DNA from: Thermosulfurimonas dismutans
Lineage (GTDB): Bacteria > Desulfobacterota > Thermodesulfobacteria > Thermodesulfobacteriales > Thermodesulfobacteriaceae
Assembly (NCBI GenBank): GCA_011322625.1
Contig: DRMH01000022.1
Span: 1 to 35,192 of the forward strand
Length of the DNA stretch: 35,192 nucleotides
Direction: 5' to 3'
The first letter of the stretch is position 1; each line of letters starts with the position of its first letter. Shown one piece after another: positions 25,022 to 34,454 of this stretch. The position numbers and the translations under genes were made by a program. The notes under the pieces are model-generated. The model was not told where the DNA came from and did not search any database. It saw nothing but the letters and a program-made list of their open reading frames with translations.

Positions 25022-25451
25022 GGGGTTTCATCTTCTGGCCCTTATCATCGCGGCCCTGGATCTGGTGAGCAAGGAGATCCTCTTCCGGGTCCTCCCTCCG
25101 CCGGGCTACACCCTCCTGCCCGGGGTCCTCAATCTGGTGAAGGTCCATAACACCGGAGTGGCCTTCGGACTTTTCCGGGAATGGGGAGGGGTCCTCTGGT
25201 CTTTTATAGGACTGCTTGCCGCCGGGGCCATCTTCTGGTGGGGCAGGGGAGAGAAGGACCGGGGAAGACGAGTGGCTCTGGGGCTGGTGGCCGGAGGGGC
25301 CCTGGGAAACGCCCTGGATAGACTGTGGCACGGAGCGGTCTTCGATTTTGTGGACCTGCACTGGGGGGTCCATCACTGGCCGGCCTTCAACCTGGCCGAT
25401 ACCGCCATTACCCTGGGGATCGGGCTTTATCTCTGGAGGCTCAGGGCTTGA
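25008..25451 (+). CDS. lspA: Lipoprotein signal peptidase (signal peptidase II)
   Basis: 147 residues with four membrane helices. Family motifs are LDLVSKE, VHNTGVAFG, GNALDR with catalytic Asp104, and FNLADTAI with catalytic Asp131. It cleaves prolipoprotein signal peptides in the inner membrane after lipidation; the TolC-like lipoprotein encoded at 9845 is a plausible client. The start is TTG at 25008 behind AGGAGG inside the ileS end. The stop overlaps the next start as TTGA. Confidence 0.95.
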   Translation: MRRPEGFHLLALIIAALDLVSKEILFRVLPPPGYTLLPGVLNLVKVHNTGVAFGLFREWGGVLWSFIGLLAAGAIFWWGRGEKDRGRRVALGLVAGGALGNALDRLWHGAVFDFVDLHWGVHHWPAFNLADTAITLGIGLYLWRLRA

Positions 25452-27343
25452 AGGAGAAACTGCGGCTGCTTTTCCACGATCGGCTGGTATCCTTCCTCTT
25501 TGCCGGACGGGAACCGGATTTCAGGTCTCTGGTCATCCGTTCCCTTTCCGGGGTCCTACCCAGAGAAGGCGAGGCCTTTATCCTGGAAGCGGAGAGATTT
25601 CCCGAGCTGGAAAAGGCCCTCTCTTCCCTGCGGCGTCTCTTTCAGCTGAAAGAGAACCCCTTTCCCTTCACCCTTTTTCCCGAAAATAAGGCCCCTCCCT
25701 GGCGCAGGCCGGGGAGGATCTATATCTCTCCGGCCCTTCGCCGCGAACTGGAACCGAAGACCTCCGCCTTCGAGTTTATGGTACAGTTTCAGGAAAAAGA
25801 CGGTCTGGTCGAAGTAAAGACCCCCTCCACCGCTTCTCCGGAAACCCTTTTTGCGGCACGGGATCTCCTGTGGGTAGGAAAGGGGGAACCCTGCTTTTAT
25901 TGCGATCTTTCCTGGCACCGGACCTCCGCCTGCCCGGCCCTTAAAGAAAGGGTCCCGGGGGAGGCCTTCTTTTCTTATCTCCGACTTCGTCTGCCGGATC
26001 TCGGAGCCCGGATTTCGGAGCCCATCGAAGCTCAAAAACTGGACTCCCCGGAATTAAGCGGTCTTTACGCCCGCTATTTTTATCTCCTGCCCTCCTTTCT
26101 CTGGGTGCTCTTCTATCGGACCACGGAAGGAATCCACTTTGCCCAGATTCCTTTGCCCCGGGAGGTCGTGGGGCAGGGAGGAAATCTCCAGATCGGCCTG
26201 GAATGTCTGCTTCAGGGGGACCTTCCCGAGGCGGAACAGCGTTTTCTGACCCTGGAAGAGGAAGATTATCGGGCTCTTCTGGGGCTGGCTCAGGTGGGGA
26301 TCTTAGAGGCGGATCCGGAGAAGGCCCAGTATTACCTGGATCAGCTTTCCCTGGAGGGGCTCCCGCCCCTGGTTCAGGCCGTGGTTCTCACCTGGAAGGG
26401 ACGCCTTCAGGAATGGAGAAGGGACTATACCTCCGCGGAAAAGAACTACGCCCTCGGGCGACGGGCGGATCATTCCTTTCACCCGGCGGCCTTCCATCGT
26501 CTGAGAGCCAACATCCTTCTGGGAGCCGAGGCCCCGAATCTGGAAGCCCTCCGGGCTTACCTGGGATATCCCCTTATTTATGGTCTTTCCTTCCTGGAGC
26601 CGGTCTTCTTACCGGTGGCCTCGGAGCTGGAAAAAGAACTGCTGGAGATGGAAGAAAGCAAGCAGGCCGAGGCCCTTTCCACCCTCCGGGAGGCCGAGGA
26701 TGAACTTCACCGGGTCAAGGGTATCCTTTCCGAGGAGGAACGCGCCGCCCTGGAAGACCGTCTGCGACGTCTGAGGGAGGAGATCTATGCGGGGTCCTTT
26801 TATCGGCTGGAACAGGTGGCCCTTCAGGCCTCGGAACTGGCCCTGGAGCTGAAAGGTTACACCTACCGCAAGATCCGGGAACTTCAGAATTCTCTCTCCG
26901 AGTATTATGCCCGCTATACCCGGCTGAGGAGATACTGGCACTCCTATCCCTATCCCGGAGAAGCCCGTAACCTGGGTTATAAACTCAAGGAGATAGGCGA
27001 ACGCCTCACCCGGGTGGAACATCGACTGGGCAAGGACCCGGTGAAGGACTTTCCCCGGATCTTTAAGGAATTCGAACGCCTTTCGCGTTTGCTGGATGAG
27101 GCGGAGGAGGAAGAAAAACGCCTGGAGGCCCGACGCATCTTCCGGCGTCAACTGGAGATCTTCTTAAAGATCTTCGTCCTGGGAGAAACCCTGCTCTTCA
27201 TTCTTTTCTTCACCCTGCCTTCTATTGTTTCCTCGCTATTCCCCCAGGTCCTCCCCGCTCTCCCCCTGAACCTTTCCACCTTCATCTGGTGTTCCCTGGG
27301 GGTGCTCCTCCTTTCCGTCCTCCTGGCCCTGACCCGCCGCTGA
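25448..27343 (+). CDS. Unrecognised membrane-anchored protein with CCHC zinc-knuckle pattern, TPR-like region and coiled coil
   Basis: I do not recognise the family. TTG at 25448 overlaps the lspA stop and has GGAGG about 10 bases upstream, giving 631 residues; the open frame extends to 25325, but that part is antisense-type noise within lspA. Residues 1-145 are a mixed domain. C149-x2-C152-x4-H157-x4-C162 follows, a perfect CCHC zinc-knuckle spacing. Residues 245-370 have helical repeats with GDLPEAEQRF and YTSAEKNYALG, like TPRs. About 385-570 is Glu/Arg-rich coiled coil. Two C-terminal hydrophobic helices (about 571-598 and 611-628) make it a tail-anchored membrane protein with the bulk most likely in the cytoplasm. 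Operon context with ileS and lspA does not settle its role. Confidence 0.85.
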   Translation: MKEKLRLLFHDRLVSFLFAGREPDFRSLVIRSLSGVLPREGEAFILEAERFPELEKALSSLRRLFQLKENPFPFTLFPENKAPPWRRPGRIYISPALRRELEPKTSAFEFMVQFQEKDGLVEVKTPSTASPETLFAARDLLWVGKGEPCFYCDLSWHRTSACPALKERVPGEAFFSYLRLRLPDLGARISEPIEAQKLDSPELSGLYARYFYLLPSFLWVLFYRTTEGIHFAQIPLPREVVGQGGNLQIGLECLLQGDLPEAEQRFLTLEEEDYRALLGLAQVGILEADPEKAQYYLDQLSLEGLPPLVQAVVLTWKGRLQEWRRDYTSAEKNYALGRRADHSFHPAAFHRLRANILLGAEAPNLEALRAYLGYPLIYGLSFLEPVFLPVASELEKELLEMEESKQAEALSTLREAEDELHRVKGILSEEERAALEDRLRRLREEIYAGSFYRLEQVALQASELALELKGYTYRKIRELQNSLSEYYARYTRLRRYWHSYPYPGEARNLGYKLKEIGERLTRVEHRLGKDPVKDFPRIFKEFERLSRLLDEAEEEEKRLEARRIFRRQLEIFLKIFVLGETLLFILFFTLPSIVSSLFPQVLPALPLNLSTFIWCSLGVLLLSVLLALTRR

Positions 27344-27349
27344 CCCCCC

Positions 27350-27377
27350 TTGCAACTTTTCCCCCGGTGATTATATT
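27350..27377 (+). promoter_or_regulatory. Sigma70-type promoter of groESL
   Basis: TTGCAA (27350-27355), 16-base spacer, TATATT (27372-27377). The -10 box touches the CIRCE operator, and the groES ATG is about 55 bases downstream. The placement is classical for a HrcA-repressed heat-shock promoter. Confidence 0.75.
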
Positions 27378-27402
27378 AGCAGCCGAAACAAACGAGTGCT
27401 AA
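27376..27402. promoter_or_regulatory. CIRCE operator (HrcA binding site)
   Basis: Left arm TTAGCAGCC, a 9-base spacer, and right arm GAGTGCTAA. The right arm equals the CIRCE consensus exactly; the left arm differs from TTAGCACTC at two positions. It implies HrcA repression of groESL; hrcA is not in this window. Confidence 0.9.
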
Positions 27403-27432
27403 CAAAAATTCACGGCAGAAGGAGGGGTGGCT

Positions 27433-27723
27433 ATGAAGATCAAGCCGCTGCATGATCGTATTCTGGTTCAGCGTCTTGAGGAGGAAGAGAGGACCGAAGC
27501 GGGCATCATCATCCCGGATACGGCCAAGGAAAAGCCGGTTATGGGAAAGGTGATCGCGGTAGGTGAGGGGCGAATCCTGGACAACGGTCAGAAACAGCCC
27601 CTGGCGGTGAAGGAAGGAGACAAGATCCTTTTCGGAAAATATGCCGGTACGGAAGTAAAGATCAAGGGAGAAGAGTTTCTCATCATGCGTGAAGACGACG
27701 TACTGGCCATCATTGAAGACTAA
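27433..27723 (+). CDS. groES: Co-chaperonin GroES
   Basis: 96 residues from ATG 27433, which is 7 bases after GGAGG. The in-frame GTG at 27427 is only 1-2 bases from it and is less likely. [21 protein letters not shown] is the GroES start, the mobile loop follows ([17 protein letters not shown]), and the end [21 protein letters not shown] is typical. It caps GroEL as a heptameric ring in the cytoplasm. The promoter with CIRCE upstream makes it the first gene of a heat-inducible operon with groEL. Confidence 0.97.
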   Translation: MKIKPLHDRILVQRLEEEERTEAGIIIPDTAKEKPVMGKVIAVGEGRILDNGQKQPLAVKEGDKILFGKYAGTEVKIKGEEFLIMREDDVLAIIED

Positions 27724-27746
27724 AAATTCTCCAAAATTCTCGATAG

Positions 27747-29381
<1,635 letters not shown>

Positions 29382-29404
29382 GGGAACCCTTCGGCGGTCT
29401 TCTC

Positions 29405-29437
29405 AAGGGGCGGGGGGTAACCCCCGCCCCTTTTTGG
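29405..29437 (+). terminator. Rho-independent terminator of groESL
   Basis: A perfect stem GGGGCGGGGG (29407-29416) with CCCCCGCCCC (29421-29430), extended by two A-T pairs, has a GTAA loop and is followed by TTTTTGGTTTT. It ends the groESL unit just before the M48 protease gene. Confidence 0.93.
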
Positions 29438-29452
29438 TTTTAAAATATCTTT

Positions 29453-30832
29453 ATGCGCAGGATCGTATCCCTTTTATTGGTCCTGATTCTGGCGTGGAGC
29501 GGTGCGGCCGGGGCCCTTATCTCCCCGGAGGAGGAAGCCCGCCTGGGGCGGAGGATCCTGGCCCAGATCAGGGAAAGGGCCGAGATCCTGGATGATCCGG
29601 AGGTCACCGATTACCTGGAAAGCATCGCCCGGCGTCTGACCCCCTGGGTGGGTCCCCGCTATTTTCCTTTCCGGTTCTATGTGGTCAAAAATCCCACCCT
29701 GAATGCCTTTGCCCTCCCGGGCGGATATATCTTTTTCACCTCGGGGCTCATCGAGGAGGTGGATCGCGAGGACGAACTGGCCGCGGTGATGGCCCACGAA
29801 ATGGCCCATATTCAGGCCCGCCATGTAGCCCGCAGGATGGAGGTCCTCAAGCGTCTCCAGCTGGCCACCGGGGCGGTGACCCTGGCCGGTCTCCTGCTGG
29901 GAGGGGGCAAAACCGGGGGCGCCCTGGCGGTAACCTCCACCTCCCTGGCCCTGACCAGGGCCCTGGCCTATAGCCGGGCCGAGGAGGAGGAAGCCGACCG
30001 TCTGGGGTTCGAATACCTCACCCGGGCCGGTTATGACCCGGGGGCCTTCCTCTCCATCCTGCAGAAGATCGTCCGGCACCGCTGGCTTCTCACCGAAACC
30101 GGCCCCAATTACCTTCTCACCCACCCCGCTCCTCCGGAAAGGATCACCTATCTGGAAACCCTGGTCAAAAGATATCATCGGGCCCATCCCTCCGCGAGCT
30201 ATCGCCCCACGGATCCCCTCTACCTGCGCCGGATTCAGGTTCGGGTAAAGGTGGAAACCCACGATCCGGGGCTTCTGGTGATGCGTTACCGGGAGGCCCT
30301 CAAATATTCCCCGGATGATCCCATGTTACATTACGGTCTGGGGATGGCCCTGGCCCGGGCCCGTTTCTTCCGGGAAGCCATAAAAGAACTGCGGCAGACC
30401 GTGCGCCAGTTTCCGAAGAAGGATTATTTCCGCCTGGATCTGGCGGAGGTCTATTTTAGGGCCGGCTACTACCCCCAGGCCCGGGAGGTGCTGGAGGACT
30501 ACCTAAGCCGTCATCCCAAGGATACCTGGGCCCTCTGGATCCTGGCCCGCACCTATCAGGAGGAACATCTATGGAAAAAAGCCTGGCCCATCTTCCAGGA
30601 TCTGGCCCATAAACTGGATAATTTCCCGGACTTTCATTATTACTACGGCTACCTCCTTTCGCAGATGGGGCGCGAGGGCGAGGCCCATTATCAGTTCGCC
30701 CGCTATTTCAATCTGCAGGGAGACACCCGGGTGGCGCTTTACCATTTCCGCAAGGCCTTAAAATTCCTTCCCTCCGACTCTCCCCTGCGCCGTAAGATCC
30801 GGGAGAAACTTCAAGCCTCGCCCAAATCCTGA
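29453..30832 (+). CDS. M48-family periplasmic metalloprotease with TPR domain (BepA/YfgC-like)
   Basis: 459 residues with a signal peptide (MRRIVSLLLVLILAWSGAAGA). The M48 protease domain has HExxH at His115-Glu116-His119 (MAHEMAHIQARH) and the ExxxD ligand near 178-182 (EEEEADRLGF). The C-terminal half (about 285-450) is TPR-like with repeated ALxxFP-type helices. The order protease-TPR is as in BepA, which assists outer-membrane protein assembly and degrades stalled substrates. That role is a family-based inference. No ribosome site precedes ATG 29453; TAAAAT at 29441-29446 hints at a leaderless message. Confidence 0.92.
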   Translation: MRRIVSLLLVLILAWSGAAGALISPEEEARLGRRILAQIRERAEILDDPEVTDYLESIARRLTPWVGPRYFPFRFYVVKNPTLNAFALPGGYIFFTSGLIEEVDREDELAAVMAHEMAHIQARHVARRMEVLKRLQLATGAVTLAGLLLGGGKTGGALAVTSTSLALTRALAYSRAEEEEADRLGFEYLTRAGYDPGAFLSILQKIVRHRWLLTETGPNYLLTHPAPPERITYLETLVKRYHRAHPSASYRPTDPLYLRRIQVRVKVETHDPGLLVMRYREALKYSPDDPMLHYGLGMALARARFFREAIKELRQTVRQFPKKDYFRLDLAEVYFRAGYYPQAREVLEDYLSRHPKDTWALWILARTYQEEHLWKKAWPIFQDLAHKLDNFPDFHYYYGYLLSQMGREGEAHYQFARYFNLQGDTRVALYHFRKALKFLPSDSPLRRKIREKLQASPKS

Positions 30833-30852
30833 CCCTGAGAGGCCCGAAAATG

Positions 30853-30883
30853 TTGATTTTTGTAACCGAAGTTGGTAAATCAA
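30853..30883 (+). promoter_or_regulatory. Weak promoter candidate and inverted repeat before plsY
   Basis: TTGATT (30853-30858), 17 bases, TAAATC (30876-30881). The same stretch has TTGATTT (30853-30859) against AAATCAA (30877-30883), a 7-bp inverted repeat. The plsY ATG is 9 bases beyond the -10 candidate and has no ribosome site. Confidence 0.3.
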
Positions 30884-30890
30884 AACCTAT

Positions 30891-31490
30891 ATGCTAAAGG
30901 TTTATCTATTAGTAGCCGGGGCCTATCTTCTGGGGTCCGTTCCCTTTGCTGTGGTGGTATGTCGCCCCTTTGGGGTTGATCCCCGCCGGGCCGGTTCCGG
31001 CAACCCCGGAGCCACCAACGTAGCCCGCCTGCTGGGAAGAAAATGGGGGGCCCTTACCCTGGTCCTGGATCTGGGCAAGGCCATCCTTCCGGTGGCGGTG
31101 GCCCGGTTCTGGCTGAAGGGCCTGGAGGGTTATCCCTGGTGGGTGGCGGCCACCGGACTGGCCGCCTTCCTGGGGCATCTCTTTCCGATATATCTGGGCT
31201 TTCGCGGAGGGAAGGGAGTGGCCAGCGCTGCCGGGGTGCTCCTGGTGGTTTGTCCCAAGGCCCTCCTGCTTTCCCTGCCCGTATTCGTGGTGGCGGTGGC
31301 CCTTTCCGGTTTCGTTTCCGTGGGGTCTTTGCTGGCCTCGCTCCTGGCTCCCCTGTGGGTGCGGCTTTTTTCGCCTGAACCGGCCTATTTCTGGATGACC
31401 CTGCTCATGACGCTGCTCATCTGGATCAAACATCGCTCCAACCTCCAGCGTCTCCTGCGGGGAGAAGAAAAATCCTGGAAACGATCATGA
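30891..31490 (+). CDS. plsY: Acyl-phosphate:glycerol-3-phosphate acyltransferase PlsY
   Basis: 199 residues with about five membrane helices. Family motifs are LLGSVPFA, RRAGSGNPGATNVAR, FLGHLFPIYLGFRGGKGVASAAG and a C-terminal WIKHRSNLQRLL. It makes lysophosphatidic acid, the first step of phospholipid synthesis, at the inner membrane. The stop overlaps the ATG of the DUF342 gene (ATGA), so the two are co-translated. Confidence 0.96.
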   Translation: MLKVYLLVAGAYLLGSVPFAVVVCRPFGVDPRRAGSGNPGATNVARLLGRKWGALTLVLDLGKAILPVAVARFWLKGLEGYPWWVAATGLAAFLGHLFPIYLGFRGGKGVASAAGVLLVVCPKALLLSLPVFVVAVALSGFVSVGSLLASLLAPLWVRLFSPEPAYFWMTLLMTLLIWIKHRSNLQRLLRGEEKSWKRS

Positions 31491-32875
31491 GCGCACGGGA
31501 AGAAGCCAAAAAGAAAGGCTTTCCCCTTAACGACCGCTATCTCCTGCGGACCTCCGGCGACGAAATGGAGGCCTGGGTGGAGGGCGGAGTCCCGGGGCCG
31601 GAAGAGTGGGAGGAGATACGGCGGAAACTTAGCGAACTGGGACTTTCCGGGCTCCTGGAAAAACCCGAGATCCAGGAGAATCGGGTCGTCGTGGCCCGGG
31701 GGCAACCCCCCATTCCGGGGCAGGACGGACACCTGGAATTTTTGGTGGATCTCTCCCATGGCCCCCGGGAGGTGGATAAACATCGCGTGGATCTGCGGGA
31801 GATGAATCTGGTGGTCTCCGTGCGGGCCGGAACCCGGGTGGTGCGAAGGGTTCCTCCCCGACCCGGTCAACCCGGCCATAACGTATGGGGCGAGGTGATC
31901 CCTCCCCCTCCCACCAAGGATGTGGAGTTCAATTACGGCGAAGGCCTGCGACCGGACGAGAAGGGAGAATTTCTGATCGCCGAAAGAGACGGATGTCTGG
32001 TGGAAAAACAGGGGAAACTCTGCGTGGATCCGGAGTTCACCCTGGAAGGGGATGTGGACTGGGATTCGGGGAACGTGCGTTTCTGCGGAAGGAAACTTAC
32101 CGTCACCGGCACGGTACGCCGGGGATTTAAGGTCTGGGCCAAGGGTGAGGTAGAAATCCTGGGAGGGGTGGAGGACGAGGCCGAGATAGAGGTGGAGGGT
32201 AATCTGGTGATCCAGGGGCTGATCCACGGGGAGGCCTGTCGTATCCATGTCTCCGGTAACGCCCACCTAGGAAGCGTGGAGTACGCCACGATAAAGGTGG
32301 AAAGGAAACTCACCGTGGGAGATTACCTCCTTCAGGCTAACGTGAAGGTGGGAGAGGACCTCACCGTGGTGGAAAACCGGGGATTGGTGGCGGCGGGAAG
32401 GGTGGAGGTGGGGAAGGGAGCCGTCATCAAGGTGGCCGGTAACGATTCCTTCGTGCCCACGATAATCAAGGTGGGCAATCCCCCGGAAATCCTTGAGGAG
32501 ATAGAACGTCTCAAAGAAGAACTGGTCCTTCTGGATGAAGCCACCGAAAAGTTACACAAGGCCCTGAGTCTGGGGCTCAAGCTCAAAAAGGAGGGTCGCC
32601 TCACCCCGGATAAGGCTCGACTCTTGAGTAAGATTCAGAAGGTCTTTCGGGAAAAAGTCCTGGCTCAGGCCAATCTTCAGGAAAAAATCAAAGAGAAGGA
32701 AGAAGCCCTTCAGGCCTACACCCAGCATACCCTTCAGGTCCTGGATCGAGTTTATCCGGGGGTAAGGATCGCCATCGGACGCTATGAATACGAAGTACGC
32801 AAGGAGATCCCCGGTCCGGTGGAATTTTTCCTGGAAGGAAAGACGGTGAAGAGCCGGCCCTTAGAGGGAGAATAG
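31487..32875 (+). CDS. DUF342 / FapA (flagellar assembly protein A)-like polymer-binding protein
   Basis: 462 residues. An N-terminal region up to about 180 has VSVRAGTRVVRRVPPRPGQPGHNVWGEVIP, the usual DUF342 entry. A long beta-helix follows (about 185-330) with repeating LTVTGTV, VEILGGVEDEAEIEVEGNLVIQGLI and GNAHLGSVEYATIKVERKLTVGD turns. A coiled coil lies at about 340-425, and the end includes VYPGVRIAIGRYEYEV. The family is broadly distributed and little characterised; links to flagellar assembly and cell-envelope or polar organisation exist in some members. No flagellar gene is near. The stop overlaps the end of parB, on the other strand, by 15 bases. Confidence 0.85.
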   Translation: MSAREEAKKKGFPLNDRYLLRTSGDEMEAWVEGGVPGPEEWEEIRRKLSELGLSGLLEKPEIQENRVVVARGQPPIPGQDGHLEFLVDLSHGPREVDKHRVDLREMNLVVSVRAGTRVVRRVPPRPGQPGHNVWGEVIPPPPTKDVEFNYGEGLRPDEKGEFLIAERDGCLVEKQGKLCVDPEFTLEGDVDWDSGNVRFCGRKLTVTGTVRRGFKVWAKGEVEILGGVEDEAEIEVEGNLVIQGLIHGEACRIHVSGNAHLGSVEYATIKVERKLTVGDYLLQANVKVGEDLTVVENRGLVAAGRVEVGKGAVIKVAGNDSFVPTIIKVGNPPEILEEIERLKEELVLLDEATEKLHKALSLGLKLKKEGRLTPDKARLLSKIQKVFREKVLAQANLQEKIKEKEEALQAYTQHTLQVLDRVYPGVRIAIGRYEYEVRKEIPGPVEFFLEGKTVKSRPLEGE

Positions 32876-33712
32876 GCGTCGCAGGGCCTCCACGAAGCGC
32901 TCCGCGGTTTCCAGGTCGTCGAAATCGAACCGAAACCGGGGCCCCTTACGTCCCATTTCTATCTTCACCTTTCCTCCGCACCAGCGGGAGAGTTCCGTGG
33001 CCAGGGCCTCCAGGTCCGGATCCGGAGGAGCCTTTTTCCGCCTGGGGCGCCCCTCCTTCAGCCGTCGCACCAGACGTTCCGTTTCCCTTACCGAGAGACC
33101 CCGGCGTAGAATCTCCTGGCGCGCGGCAAGAATCAACTCCCGGTCCTCCAGGGACAGAAGGGCCCGGGCGTGACCGGCCGAAAGCCTTCCCTCCCATAGA
33201 TCCTCCTGCACCTCCGGGGGAAGCCGGAGCAGTCGTAAGGAATTGGCTATGGTGGAACGGTCCCGCCCCACCTTGCGGGCTATCTCTTCCTGGGAATAAC
33301 CGAACTCCTCCTGAAGGCGTCGATACCCCTCGGCCTCCTCCAGGGGATTGAGATCCTCCCGCTGGAGGTTTTCGATCAGGGCCACGGCCAGGGCCTCTTC
33401 GTCTGAAAGGTGTTTTACCAGGACCGGGATCTCGGAAAGACCAGCCATTTTGGCCGCCCTTAAACGTCTCTCTCCGGCCACCAATTCATAGGTCTCCGGG
33501 GCTATCTCACGCACCAGAAGCGGCTGAAGAATCCCCCGGTCCCGGATGGAGCGAGCCAGTTCCTCCAGTTCGGCCGGATTGAACCTTTTTCGGGGCTGGA
33601 AGGGCGAGGGCAGGATACGCTCCAGGGGGACCGTACGCAGTTCTCCCTCGGTTTCGGGAAGAAGGGCTGCCAGACCCCTTCCCAGACGTTTACGCGTTTT
33701 TTTCTCGGGCAC
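32861..33712 (-). CDS. parB: Chromosome-partitioning protein ParB (Spo0J)
   Basis: 283 residues. RLGRGLAALLPE is the N-terminal ParA-contact segment. The CTP-binding clamp motifs are IRDRGILQPLLVRE, GERRLRAAKMAG and ENLQREDLNPLEEAEGY. The parS-binding helix-turn-helix follows (YSQEEIARKVGRDRSTIANSLRLLRLP), and the last about 50 residues form the dimer domain. It is a CTP-dependent DNA clamp that loads at parS. GTG at 33712 has AGGAGG 9 bases upstream and overlaps the end of parA by 23 bases. No parS site was seen here. Confidence 0.96.
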   Translation of the reverse strand: MPEKKTRKRLGRGLAALLPETEGELRTVPLERILPSPFQPRKRFNPAELEELARSIRDRGILQPLLVREIAPETYELVAGERRLRAAKMAGLSEIPVLVKHLSDEEALAVALIENLQREDLNPLEEAEGYRRLQEEFGYSQEEIARKVGRDRSTIANSLRLLRLPPEVQEDLWEGRLSAGHARALLSLEDRELILAARQEILRRGLSVRETERLVRRLKEGRPRRKKAPPDPDLEALATELSRWCGGKVKIEMGRKGPRFRFDFDDLETAERFVEALRRLFSL

Positions 33713-34454
33713 GACGTTTTACCTCCTCACCCAGTCTGCGAAAGGCCTCCGCCGCTCGCCCCCGCGGTTCATAAACGGTTATGGGCTGACCGTGACTGGG
33801 AGCCTCGCTCAAACGTACAGTACGGGGGATAAGGGTCTCAAACACCGTCCAGCGAAAATGACGCCGGGCTTCCTCCGCCACCTCCCGCGAGAGACGATTG
33901 CGACCATCGAACATGGTAAGAACGATACCAAAGAGAAACAAACGGGTGTTAAGCCCCTCCCTTATACGGCGCAGGGTCTTTATGAGGAGGGACAGGCCCT
34001 CCAGGGCATAATACTCGCATTGAAGGGGTATGACCACCCCTTCGGCCGCGCACAGGGCATTTACCGTAAGTATTCCCAGGGAAGGCGGACAATCCAGAAG
34101 GATGAAATCGTAATCCGCGACCAGGGATTCCAGGATCCCGCGCACCAGGAGTTCCCGCTGAGGGAGATCGAGAAGTTCCACCTCCCCTCCGGCCAGATCG
34201 GCGGAAGAGGGAAGCAGATCCAGACCGAAGGGGGTAGGAATCAGGATCTCCCGGGCGGAGCGTTCCCCACAAAGGGCGGCATAAAGGCTGCGGGAGGCCG
34301 GAACCCGGACCCCCAGCCCGCTGGAGGCATTGGCCTGGGGATCCAGATCCACCAGAAGGACCCGTTCCCCGCTTTCGGCCAGAGCCGCAGCCAGATTGAC
34401 CGCCACGGTGGTCTTGCCCACCCCGCCTTTCTGGTTGGCCAGGGCCAGAATCAT
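33690..34454 (-). CDS. parA: Chromosome-partitioning ATPase ParA (Soj)
   Basis: 254 residues. The deviant Walker A motif KGGVGKTT is at 9-16, with VLLVDLDPQANAS and FILLDCPPSLGILTVNAL following, then IPLQCEYYALEGLSLL, all typical of chromosomal Soj/ParA. The ATPase forms DNA-bound dimers that move ParB-origin complexes. ATG at 34454 overlaps the stop of the hybrid kinase gene (ATGA), so the kinase and the partition genes share a message. Confidence 0.96.
   Translation of the reverse strand: MILALANQKGGVGKTTVAVNLAAALAESGERVLLVDLDPQANASSGLGVRVPASRSLYAALCGERSAREILIPTPFGLDLLPSSADLAGGEVELLDLPQRELLVRGILESLVADYDFILLDCPPSLGILTVNALCAAEGVVIPLQCEYYALEGLSLLIKTLRRIREGLNTRLFLFGIVLTMFDGRNRLSREVAEEARRHFRWTVFETLIPRTVRLSEAPSHGQPITVYEPRGRAAEAFRRLGEEVKRRAREKNA

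Noticed and set aside
25325-25447. Upstream extension of the zinc-knuckle protein
   Set aside because: It lies wholly within lspA in another frame. The TTG overlapping the lspA stop has a ribosome site and agrees with the operon's style.
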